Of a stretch of DNA of 21,023 nucleotides, positions 15,361 to 21,023 are shown one piece after another. The position numbers were made by a program, and so were the translations under genes. The notes under the pieces were generated by a model that made no database searches, was not told the DNA's origin, and worked only from the letters and a program-made list of their open reading frames with translations. Source of the stretch: an uncultured Oscillospiraceae bacterium. Its GTDB lineage: Bacteria; Bacillota_A; Clostridia; Oscillospirales; Oscillospiraceae. Positions within the stretch are counted from its first letter, which is position 1, and each line of letters starts with the position of its first letter. Location: positions 1 to 21,023 of the forward strand of contig CALWWO010000069.1 in the NCBI GenBank assembly GCA_944385265.1, in the 5' to 3' direction.

Positions 15361-15379
15361 CCCATATAAGGAGGTCACC

Positions 15380-17701
15380 ATGGATATAAACAGTATCAAG
15401 AAGCGCGACGGGCGCACTGTCCCGTTCGATGTCACAAAAATCGCTAATGCGATAACAAAGGCGTTCGAGGCGACGTATAAACCGAACAGCGAGGATATCG
15501 CAGCCAGTCTGGCTGCTCAGGTCGAGTCCATACTGGAGATGGAGGGCAATTCTCTGCCTGACGTCGAGCATATACAGGATATAGTGGAAAAAGTCCTTAT
15601 GGATAACGGCTATATTACGACGGCGAAGGCGTATATCCTCTACAGGTCAGAGCGCAGCCGCCGCCGCGAGATGCGTACGCGCCTCATGCAGACGTATGAA
15701 GAAATAACGTTTGCCGACGCGCGCGACTCGGACGTCAAGCGCGAAAATGCCAATATCGACGGTGACACTGCTATGGGCGTCATGCTTAAATACGGCTCGG
15801 AGGGCGCAAAGCAGTTTTACAATATGTTTGTTCTCAATCCCGACCACGCGAAGGCACATCAGGACGGCGACATCCATATTCACGACCTCGATTTTCTTAC
15901 GCTTACGACTACCTGCACGCAGATAGATATCATAAAGCTCTTCCGCGGCGGTTTTTCCACCGGTCACGGAACGCTTCGCGAGCCGAACGACATCTCGTCA
16001 TATTCCGCTCTAGCCTGCATCGCAATACAGTCAAACCAGAACGATCAGCACGGCGGGCAGAGCATAGTAAACTTTGACTACGGCATGGCTGAGGGCGTTA
16101 AAAAAACATTTATCCGTTTGTACCGCCAGAATCTCGCGAAAGCGCTCATGCTGTGGCTTGAGGTAGACGACCCCGAGGAAGATATCAAGGCGATGATAGA
16201 AGAGATCCGTGAAAAGACAGGCGAGTACCCAAGTCTTGAGAATAACGAGGCTTATTTTGAGGCGGAGCTCCCATATCTCCTTGAAAAATATGGTGACGAG
16301 GTCGATATCGACAAGCTGCGCCGCACGGCCATACATTACGCCGAGAAGGAGACCGACCGCGCAACGTATCAGGCGATGGAGGCATTTATCCATAATCTGA
16401 ACACTATGCACTCGCGCGCCGGCGCGCAAACGCCGTTTTCATCGATAAACTACGGCATGGACACGACGCCCGAGGGGCGCATGGTAATGAAGAACATCAT
16501 GCTCGCCACCGAGGCGGGGCTTGGTCACGGCGAGACGCCTATCTTCCCGATACAGATCTTCCGCGTGAAGGACGGCGTGAACTTGAATCCCGGCGAGCCG
16601 AACTACGATCTCTTTAAGCTCGCCTGCCGCTGCTCCGCAAAGAGGCTTTTCCCGAACTTCTCATTTATCGACGCGCCGTTCAACCTCCAATACTACGATC
16701 CGAAAAGACCGGAAACGGAGATTGCCTACATGGGCTGCCGCACAAGGGTCATCGGAAACGTATATGACCCGACAAGAGAAATATGCAACGGACGCGGCAA
16801 TCTGTCGTTCACCTCGATAAATCTCCCGCGTCTTGCGATAAAGGCAAAAGGCGATGTCTCGCGCTTCTTTGAGGATCTTGACGTCAAGATCAATCTCGTC
16901 ATCGATCAGCTCCTCGAGAGATTTGAGATACAGTGCCGCAAGCGCGTATACAACTACCCGTTCCTTATGGGGCAGGGCGTGTGGCTCGACAGTGAGAAGC
17001 TCGCATGGAACGAAGAAGTGCGCGAGGTGTTAAAGCACGGCTCGCTTACGGTCGGCTTTATCGGTCTTGCCGAGACGCTCAAGTGCCTTATCGGCGAACA
17101 CCACGGCGAGAGCGAGAGAGCTCAGCACCTTGGTCTTGAAATCGTCGCGCATATGCGCCAGAGAATGGACGAGGAGGCGAAGAAGACCGGGCTGAACTTC
17201 ACGCTTATCGCGACTCCGGCAGAGGGGCTCTCCGGTCGCTTTGTAAAGATAGACAGGCAGAAATACGGAGTTATTCCGGGCGTCACCGACCGCGATTATT
17301 ATACGAACAGCTTCCATATCCCGGTATATTTCCCGATAAGCGCATTTGATAAGATAACGCTTGAGGCGCCGTATCACGCGCTTACGAACGCCGGACATAT
17401 AACGTATATCGAAATGGACGGCGACCCGACGCAGAATCTTGAGGCGTTTGAAAAGATCGTCCGCAAAATGCAGAAAGAGGGCATAGGCTACGGCGCTATC
17501 AACCACCCTGTCGACCGCGATCCTGTATGCGGCTACACAGGCATTATAAAAGACGAATGCCCGCACTGCGGCAGGCATGAGGGCGACGACGTTGGATTCG
17601 AGCGTATACGCAGGATAACAGGCTATCTTGTCGGCACTCTCGACCGCTTCAACAACGGCAAGAGAGCGGAGGAGGCTGACCGCGTAAAGCACGGCATCTG
17701 A
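15380..17701 (+). CDS. nrdD: Anaerobic (class III) ribonucleoside-triphosphate reductase
   Basis: A 773-residue glycyl-radical enzyme reducing NTPs to dNTPs without oxygen. An ATP-cone allosteric domain occupies about 1-95 (KKRDGRTVPFD near the start), followed by the ten-stranded barrel. Active-site cysteines are Cys179 (TTTCTQID) and Cys453 (MGCRTRV); the glycyl radical site is Gly748 in RITGYLVG. Near the C-terminus Cys717, Cys727 and Cys730 (PVCGYTG, CPHCG) match the zinc site, but the position three before Cys717 is Asp714 rather than a fourth cysteine. AAGGAGGT fixes the start at 15380. It is under a NrdR box. Its activase gene nrdG lies downstream but is separated by about 970 nt of hairpin-rich non-coding DNA and a terminator, which is unusual. 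Confidence 0.97.
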   Translation: MDINSIKKRDGRTVPFDVTKIANAITKAFEATYKPNSEDIAASLAAQVESILEMEGNSLPDVEHIQDIVEKVLMDNGYITTAKAYILYRSERSRRREMRTRLMQTYEEITFADARDSDVKRENANIDGDTAMGVMLKYGSEGAKQFYNMFVLNPDHAKAHQDGDIHIHDLDFLTLTTTCTQIDIIKLFRGGFSTGHGTLREPNDISSYSALACIAIQSNQNDQHGGQSIVNFDYGMAEGVKKTFIRLYRQNLAKALMLWLEVDDPEEDIKAMIEEIREKTGEYPSLENNEAYFEAELPYLLEKYGDEVDIDKLRRTAIHYAEKETDRATYQAMEAFIHNLNTMHSRAGAQTPFSSINYGMDTTPEGRMVMKNIMLATEAGLGHGETPIFPIQIFRVKDGVNLNPGEPNYDLFKLACRCSAKRLFPNFSFIDAPFNLQYYDPKRPETEIAYMGCRTRVIGNVYDPTREICNGRGNLSFTSINLPRLAIKAKGDVSRFFEDLDVKINLVIDQLLERFEIQCRKRVYNYPFLMGQGVWLDSEKLAWNEEVREVLKHGSLTVGFIGLAETLKCLIGEHHGESERAQHLGLEIVAHMRQRMDEEAKKTGLNFTLIATPAEGLSGRFVKIDRQKYGVIPGVTDRDYYTNSFHIPVYFPISAFDKITLEAPYHALTNAGHITYIEMDGDPTQNLEAFEKIVRKMQKEGIGYGAINHPVDRDPVCGYTGIIKDECPHCGRHEGDDVGFERIRRITGYLVGTLDRFNNGKRAEEADRVKHGI

Positions 17702-17706
17702 TTTTT

Positions 17707-17733
17707 AAAGCCCCCTTTAAAAAGGGGGCTTTT
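17707..17733 (+). terminator. Intrinsic terminator after nrdD
   Basis: AAAGCCCCCTTT pairs with AAAGGGGGCTTTT across two bases, giving a strong GC stem and short T-run 5 nt after the nrdD stop codon. It implies that most nrdD transcripts do not reach nrdG. Confidence 0.85.
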
Positions 17734-17743
17734 GTCGTCGGCA

Positions 17744-17964
17744 GGCGATACCTTTTTGCCGCCAAAGCGGGTGCACATCGCTTGAAAGAGCGAAATCTTC
17801 CATCGCGCGAAGCACAATTCCTTTGCCGCGCCGCAATGGCGCAGGATATGTTGCGCGAAAGCGCAACTCCATTTGCCCACTGTGTGGGCGGGTTTACCGC
17901 GCCTATGGCGTGGGGATTTGCGACATTTCTTTTGAATATTCAAAAGAAATATCGCCCAAAGAAA
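17744..17964 (+). repeat. Left arm of the hairpin-mosaic inverted repeat
   Basis: Contains, in order: GGCGATACCTTT (17744-17755), TTTGCCGCC (17755-17763), CGCGAAGCACAATTCCTTT (17806-17824), GCCCAC-TGT-GTGGGCGGG (17875-17892), a perfect 26-bp palindrome (17925-17950) and CCCAAAGAAA (to 17964). Relative to the right arm it has extra hairpins, including GCGCC-N5-GGCGC (17828-17842) and GTTGCGC-GAAA-GCGCAAC (17850-17867), as though whole hairpin modules were gained or lost between fixed linkers. Confidence 0.65.
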
Positions 17965-18394
17965 TCGTCGTCGCGGATTGCGTTAAGCGCGCGTCCGCTT
18001 AAAAGCGAACGCTTACCCACTCCATCGCTCCTTCTCTCAAAATCACAACCGCTTGCGCTGGGTTGTAATTTTGTATCTTCCCCTTTGCAAACCCCTAAAG
18101 GCGCGTATAAACATACGCATAGACGAATTTGATTAGCTGTTTCCCTATTAGTAACATGACCATGCTTCCCATTCGACGAATGACGGGATATATGATAGAT
18201 TTTCAAATCAGCATATCCGCGCCATAAAAGGCGCGGCGGACGGTAGTAACGATAAAGGAAACAGGGTAACGTGACCACCGTACCGCGGTGTAATACTGCA
18301 CGCAGTATTATTGTTATACAACGCGCTGTCAATGCGCCTATTCTATCTTGCGGGGAATAAGCTATCATATCAGATGACGTATGCCTACGTTCGG

Positions 18395-18446
18395 AGAAAA
18401 CATAGAAAGGGTGCAGGGAAAACCGGTTTTCCCTGCTATGTTTTCT
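18395..18446 (+). repeat. Compound palindrome inside the hairpin-mosaic region
   Basis: AGAAAACATAG (18395-18405) pairs with CTATGTTTTCT (18436-18446). Between them lies a perfect 22-bp palindrome (18414-18435; half-site CAGGGAAAACC) and an 8-nt bulge, giving about 22 paired bases in one structure. Confidence 0.8.
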
Positions 18447-18643
18447 TTGGGTGTACCCGTTTCTTTTGCATACGTAAAAGAAACGGGTACAAAATCCCGC
18501 CCACTGCGTGGGCTGAAAGGAATCGCGCTTCGCGTGAGAAAATGCGCCGCTTGACGGCGGCAAACTGCCCGCATTGCGGGCTGAAAGGGCGGCGACCTTT
18601 CGGCGGCAAAGATGCCGTGCTTTCCGCACGATAAAGTATCGCC
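18442..18643 (-). repeat. Right arm of the hairpin-mosaic inverted repeat
   Basis: The opposite-strand counterpart of the left arm. Plus-strand positions: TTTCTTTGGG (18442-18451), a perfect 15-bp stem GTACCCGTTTCTTTT/AAAAGAAACGGGTAC (18453-18490), CCCGCCCAC-TGC-GTGGGC (18496-18513), AAAGGAATCGCGCTTCGCG (18516-18534; 17 of 19 matches to the left arm), GGCGGCAAA (18602-18610) and AAAGTATCGCC (18633-18643). Its additional hairpins include GCCCGC-ATT-GCGGGC and GTGC-TTTCC-GCAC. Confidence 0.65.
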
Positions 18644-18674
18644 CTTCGGCAGCAAAAACGAGAGGATGTTTAAT

Positions 18675-19172
18675 ATGAAAATTGCAGGTCTTGTACAGGA
18701 CTCGATCGTCGATGGACCGGGACTGCGCTTCACCGTTTTCACACAGGGCTGCCCGCACCACTGTGAGGGCTGCCATAATCCGGCGACGCACGACCCCGAC
18801 GGCGGGACGGAAATGGAAGTCGATGAGGTCATACGGCAGCTTTTATCAAATCCGCTGACGGATGGGGTCACTTTATCCGGCGGCGAGCCGTTTTTCCAGC
18901 CGACCGCCTGCTTTAAGATAGCCCACGCCGCACACGAGCATAATCTCAATGTCTGGACGTATTCCGGCTACACGTTTGAGCAGCTTTTGACCCTCAGCGA
19001 AACGGACAGTGATATAGCCGCGCTGCTGCATGAGACCGATGCACTCATCGACGGACCGTTTATCCTCGCAGAGCGCACTCTTTCGCTCCCGTGGCGCGGC
19101 AGCCGCAACCAGCGCGTTATCGACGTTAAAAAGAGCCTTGAGACGGGCGGCGTCGTAAAGCTCATGGACTGA
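18675..19172 (+). CDS. nrdG: Anaerobic ribonucleoside-triphosphate reductase activating protein
   Basis: A 165-residue radical SAM activase that generates the glycyl radical of NrdD. The [4Fe-4S] ligands are Cys26, Cys30 and Cys33 in CPHHCEGC, the standard CX3CX2C. The N-terminal DGPGLRFTVFTQG and the LSGGEPFFQP glycine motif that contacts SAM are intact, and the length is typical. The start at 18675 is supported by GAGAGGAT about 8 nt upstream; a longer frame from 18612 runs into the hairpin region and is unlikely. It normally follows nrdD directly; here the hairpin-mosaic segment separates them, and no sigma-A promoter is obvious in the last 120 nt before it, so how it is transcribed is unclear. 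Confidence 0.96.
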   Translation: MKIAGLVQDSIVDGPGLRFTVFTQGCPHHCEGCHNPATHDPDGGTEMEVDEVIRQLLSNPLTDGVTLSGGEPFFQPTACFKIAHAAHEHNLNVWTYSGYTFEQLLTLSETDSDIAALLHETDALIDGPFILAERTLSLPWRGSRNQRVIDVKKSLETGGVVKLMD

Positions 19173-19251
19173 CCCGCACGCGCATTAAGATCACAGCCTG
19201 GCATGCGCATCTCACCCGTATATCACGGCAAACACACCGGAAAGGCATAAT

Positions 19252-19737
19252 ATGGAAAAAATAATCCACACGATAGACCCCGTGTACGACGAAAACTCGC
19301 GCGTTTTACTGCTCGGCTCTATGCCGTCGCCAAAGTCGCGTGAGGTCGGGTTTTACTACGGCAACCCGCACAACAGATTCTGGACAGTGCTTTCCGCCGT
19401 ATTTAATGACGACGCGGGCGGGAGGACGAAAGAGGAAAAAACGGCGTTTCTGCTGCGGCATCACGTCGCGCTTTGGGACGTTCTGCACTCGTGCGAGATC
19501 GCGGGCGCGTCAGACGCGTCTATCCGCTCGGCTGAAGTGAACGATTTCTCCGCAATATTCGCCGCCGCGCCGATACGCGTCGTCTTCTTTACAGGAGCCG
19601 CGGCGCACCGGTATTTTACGAAAAACGTGCGGTGCAATCTCCCTGCAATACGCCTGCCGTCTACAAGCCCGGCTAACGCCGCGTGGAGCATTGACCGGCT
19701 TATCGAGGCTTACAGCGTGATAAAAGATTATATTTAA
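19252..19737 (+). CDS. Uracil-DNA glycosylase superfamily protein, hypoxanthine-DNA glycosylase-like (family 6)
   Basis: A 161-residue DNA repair glycosylase of the UDG superfamily. The pattern LLLGSMPSPKS...FYYGNPHNRFW is typical of the hypoxanthine/deoxyinosine glycosylase (HDG, family 6) branch, in which the conserved Asn after the YYGN region is thought to be catalytic. WDVLHSCEIAGASDASI and the C-terminal LPSTSPANA complete the fold; the latter corresponds to the DNA-intercalating motif. The role would be removal of deaminated purines (hypoxanthine) from DNA. AAAGG lies 7 nt before the ATG. It is 79 nt downstream of nrdG on the same strand with no terminator between, so the two may be co-transcribed. 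Substrate specificity is inferred from the family only. Confidence 0.85.
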   Translation: MEKIIHTIDPVYDENSRVLLLGSMPSPKSREVGFYYGNPHNRFWTVLSAVFNDDAGGRTKEEKTAFLLRHHVALWDVLHSCEIAGASDASIRSAEVNDFSAIFAAAPIRVVFFTGAAAHRYFTKNVRCNLPAIRLPSTSPANAAWSIDRLIEAYSVIKDYI

Positions 19738-19745
19738 CGCAAACT

Positions 19746-19764
19746 CCCCGCGCGGGGATCTTTA
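19746..19764 (+). terminator. Weak terminator after the DNA glycosylase gene
   Basis: CCCCGCGCGGGG (19746-19757), 8 nt after the stop codon, followed by ATCTTT. The palindrome needs a 4-nt loop, leaving a 4-bp stem, and the T-run is short. Confidence 0.45.
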
Positions 19765-19800
19765 TGCCTTTTTCTGAGACCTGAGCGAAAGCTCCAAACA

Positions 19801-19842
19801 TTAAAAGTTCCAGGGACAGACTTCCCCGGAACTTCATCTTTT
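19801..19842 (-). terminator. Terminator after the large cell-wall protein gene
   Basis: AAGTTCC (19805-19811) pairs with GGAACTT (19828-19834), extended by an inner GGG/CCC pairing. On the minus strand it is followed by TTTTAA. TCTTTT on the other side means it could also act on plus-strand transcripts from the glycosylase gene. Confidence 0.6.
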
Positions 19843-19877
19843 ATTTTCGCGCTCGCGGTATTGCGCCCATGCACGGC

Positions 19878-20999
19878 TTACCGCGTGCTTTTCTCTTTGC
19901 CCATATGGACAGCCGTCACGCAAGCACCGATCACTGACACGCTGAGAAGCACAATCCACAAGACCGCGCTGGCATCGTCGCCTGTCTTCGGCTCGTCGGA
20001 TTCCTCAGGTGTTGTGGCATCGTCCGGATCGGTTGTTGTGTCGCCGGTATCGGTCTCTTCGGAATCGCCTGTCGCCGGTATCTCTACCGCCGCCTTTTTG
20101 TAACCGCAGACGGTACACTCCTCGTGCTTTGAGCCCGCTTCCGTTGCCGTTGCTTCCTTGTCCGTCACCCATTCGTAATCATGGGCGGTTTCGTTCATTA
20201 TCTCGCCGCACTCGCACACATTCCAGTGATTCGTCTCGTCGTACTTCCATTCCGTGCCCGCGGTGTGCTCCGTAAGCTTCGGTATTACTATCTTATCGAC
20301 CGTTGTCTCAACCGTCCCCGCCGCGTCTTCGAAATACTTGTCGCAGCCATCGCAGTGCCAGTACTCGATGTTGCCCTCGGTCATATGCGTCGCCGTTTCC
20401 GCTTCGGTTTTTACGAGATTCGTGTGATTTGTGGGGTCAACCGCGCCGTACACGTTGCCGCACAGCTCGCAGACCGCCTGTGCAGCGCATGTCGCCGTAC
20501 CGCCGGAGTGAGCGGCTTCATCTACTTTATTGCCGCAGATCCCGCAAAGTTTCCAATGGTTATCCGGGTCGTACTGCCAGTCGCCCTGTCCCACACAGGT
20601 ATGAACAGCAGGGACCGTTCCCTTTACAGCTCCAGGCATGTCAAGCGGATTTTCACTTGAATAAAGCGCATCAAAATCGCTTTCGTCCGTCCCAAAATAC
20701 ACGGCGATTTCCTTTGCGTCCGAACCCGTTAAATATTCATACGTTATGACGTTTGTGCCGACAGTAACGCCGTCTTTGTCACCTATGTAAAGCTCGAGTC
20801 TCCCATCGCTATTCTTAAAGCATATGGCAACACTCCCGTTCTGGGCGCTGTCAAAGGTGATGGTAGCCGTCGTTTCGCTGTCGCGGGTCGCAGTAAGATT
20901 TGTAACCACGGGGTCATCCGCCGCAAACGCCATTGTCGACATCAACCCCATACAAAGCAGCATACATAAGAGTACACCTAACAATCGCTTGATTTTCAT
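19878..20999 (-). CDS. Secreted cell-wall-anchored protein with repeated CxxC units
   Basis: A 373-residue surface protein of unknown function. A Sec signal peptide ends after Ala26 (AFA). Residues 27-125 look like a beta-sandwich domain. Residues 134-300 contain repeated HW-x-CG-like units with cysteine pairs: CGIC (152-155), CELC (177-180), CDGC (216-219), CEC (262-264) and CTVC (295-298), plus HxH-type His/Trp spacing (NHWKLCGIC, NHWNVCECG), a style frequent in gut Clostridia surface proteins. An acidic Thr/Asp/Glu spacer (305-336) leads to the sorting-type signal EPKTGDD (Pro337-Lys-Thr-Gly340), a membrane helix (about 344-362) and a basic tail. Sortase anchoring is therefore likely. The paired cysteines may bind metal or form disulfides. 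The ribosome site and 5' end are shared with the short gene at 4444. Confidence 0.85.
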   Translation of the reverse strand: MKIKRLLGVLLCMLLCMGLMSTMAFAADDPVVTNLTATRDSETTATITFDSAQNGSVAICFKNSDGRLELYIGDKDGVTVGTNVITYEYLTGSDAKEIAVYFGTDESDFDALYSSENPLDMPGAVKGTVPAVHTCVGQGDWQYDPDNHWKLCGICGNKVDEAAHSGGTATCAAQAVCELCGNVYGAVDPTNHTNLVKTEAETATHMTEGNIEYWHCDGCDKYFEDAAGTVETTVDKIVIPKLTEHTAGTEWKYDETNHWNVCECGEIMNETAHDYEWVTDKEATATEAGSKHEECTVCGYKKAAVEIPATGDSEETDTGDTTTDPDDATTPEESDEPKTGDDASAVLWIVLLSVSVIGACVTAVHMGKEKSTR

Positions 21000-21023
21000 C
21001 TTCTCTCATCCTTTCAATCATTT
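20861..21023 (-). repeat. Direct repeat, 5' block (copy of 4608-4770)
   Basis: These 163 nt (signal-peptide codons, ribosome site and the first 24 nt of 5' untranslated sequence) match 4608-4770 at all but two positions, both within the Val-Thr codons region. The match runs off the window end, so its true length is unknown. Confidence 0.95.

Larger units (their letters stand above)
17744..18643. mobile_element. Candidate hairpin-mosaic element with terminal inverted repeats (non-coding)
   Basis: The 900 nt between nrdD and nrdG carry no credible gene but more than twenty consecutive short inverted repeats with stems of 4-15 bp and loops of 2-10 nt. The ends are GGCGATACCTTT (from 17744) and, inverted, AAAGTATCGCC (to 18643). 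Inside them, blocks TTTGCCGCC, CGCGAAGC-C-ATTCCTTT, GCCCAC-N3-GTGGGCGGG, TTTCTTTT...AAAAGAAA and CCCAAAGAAA occur in one order at the left and in the same order on the opposite strand at the right. TCGGCAG flanks the unit on both sides (17738-17744 and 18646-18652), which could be a target duplication. A non-autonomous, MITE-like element fits; no transposase is present. A locally evolved RNA-structured spacer is the alternative. Confidence 0.5.

Noticed and set aside
15155..15379. 75-codon N-terminal extension of NrdD
   Set aside because: It would read through the PBP terminator, the nrdD promoter and the NrdR box; AAGGAGGT marks 15380 as the start.
17030..17692. 220-codon minus-strand frame opposite nrdD
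   Set aside because: Antisense to the zinc site and glycyl radical region of nrdD; no start signals or motifs.
17782..18634. Plus-strand frames in the hairpin region (116 and 107 codons)
   Set aside because: Composition looks like translated inverted repeats, with no start signals and no family resemblance.
17744..18643. CRISPR array, tRNA cluster or group II intron in the hairpin region
   Set aside because: There are no evenly spaced direct repeats, no cloverleaf with acceptor and T-arm consensus, and no domain V-like sequence or reverse transcriptase.
17940..18791. 283-codon minus-strand frame (and a 194-codon one at 18365-18949) across the hairpin region and the start of nrdG
   Set aside because: No ribosome site, irregular arginine/serine-rich composition, no recognisable motif, and antisense to the conserved N-terminus of nrdG. 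Open frames here follow from the palindromic, GC-biased sequence.

Overview
The window looks like chromosomal DNA of an endospore-forming anaerobic Clostridia bacterium (Eubacteriales, probably a gut Oscillospirales or Christensenellales relative). The basis is a roughly 50% GC Firmicutes-like gene set, a SpoIIQ-type M23 protein behind a forespore-type promoter, an oxygen-sensitive class III ribonucleotide reductase with its activase, strong AGGAGG-type ribosome binding sites, and CxxC-rich surface proteins with a PKTG sorting signal. The lineage is inference; the gene content is read from the sequence.

Layout. Positions 1-1179 (minus): a two-gene half-size chromate-transporter pair. 1314-4245 (minus): a Ca2+-type P-type ATPase with its own promoter, a structured leader of about 175 nt and a terminator. 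4395-5044 (minus): a very short secreted protein with a terminator-like hairpin just upstream of its start. 5044-7501 (minus): glucose-6-phosphate isomerase and a ROK-family sugar kinase, two adjacent steps at the top of glycolysis. 7739-8728 (plus): the SpoIIQ-like M23 protein, then a DUF1294 membrane protein with its own promoter. 9293-11350 (plus): two LysR regulators in tandem with a 4-nt overlap, ending at a bidirectional terminator shared with a convergent PNPOx-like flavoprotein. 11940-15171 (plus): an S41 protease and class B PBP operon. 15293-19737 (plus): nrdD behind a sigma-A promoter and a NrdR box, a strange non-coding 0.9-kb region, nrdG, and a uracil/hypoxanthine-DNA glycosylase. 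19805-21023 (minus): a large cell-wall protein whose 5' and 3' parts are nearly identical to the short gene at 4444.

Two observations stand out. First, the 0.9 kb separating nrdD from nrdG is a chain of more than twenty hairpins. Six sequence blocks at its left end recur in the same order and opposite orientation at its right end. The outer ends read GGCGATAC...GTATCGCC and are flanked by TCGGCAG on both sides, so it may be an undescribed non-autonomous hairpin element. Second, the 100-aa secreted protein is the 373-aa wall protein with exactly 250 codons (750 bp) removed in frame between short GA(C/T)GGTA repeats. The shared 5' 163 nt differ at only two positions, and the short copy has lost the sorting motif. 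The two copies form a direct repeat about 16.3 kb apart that spans most of the window.
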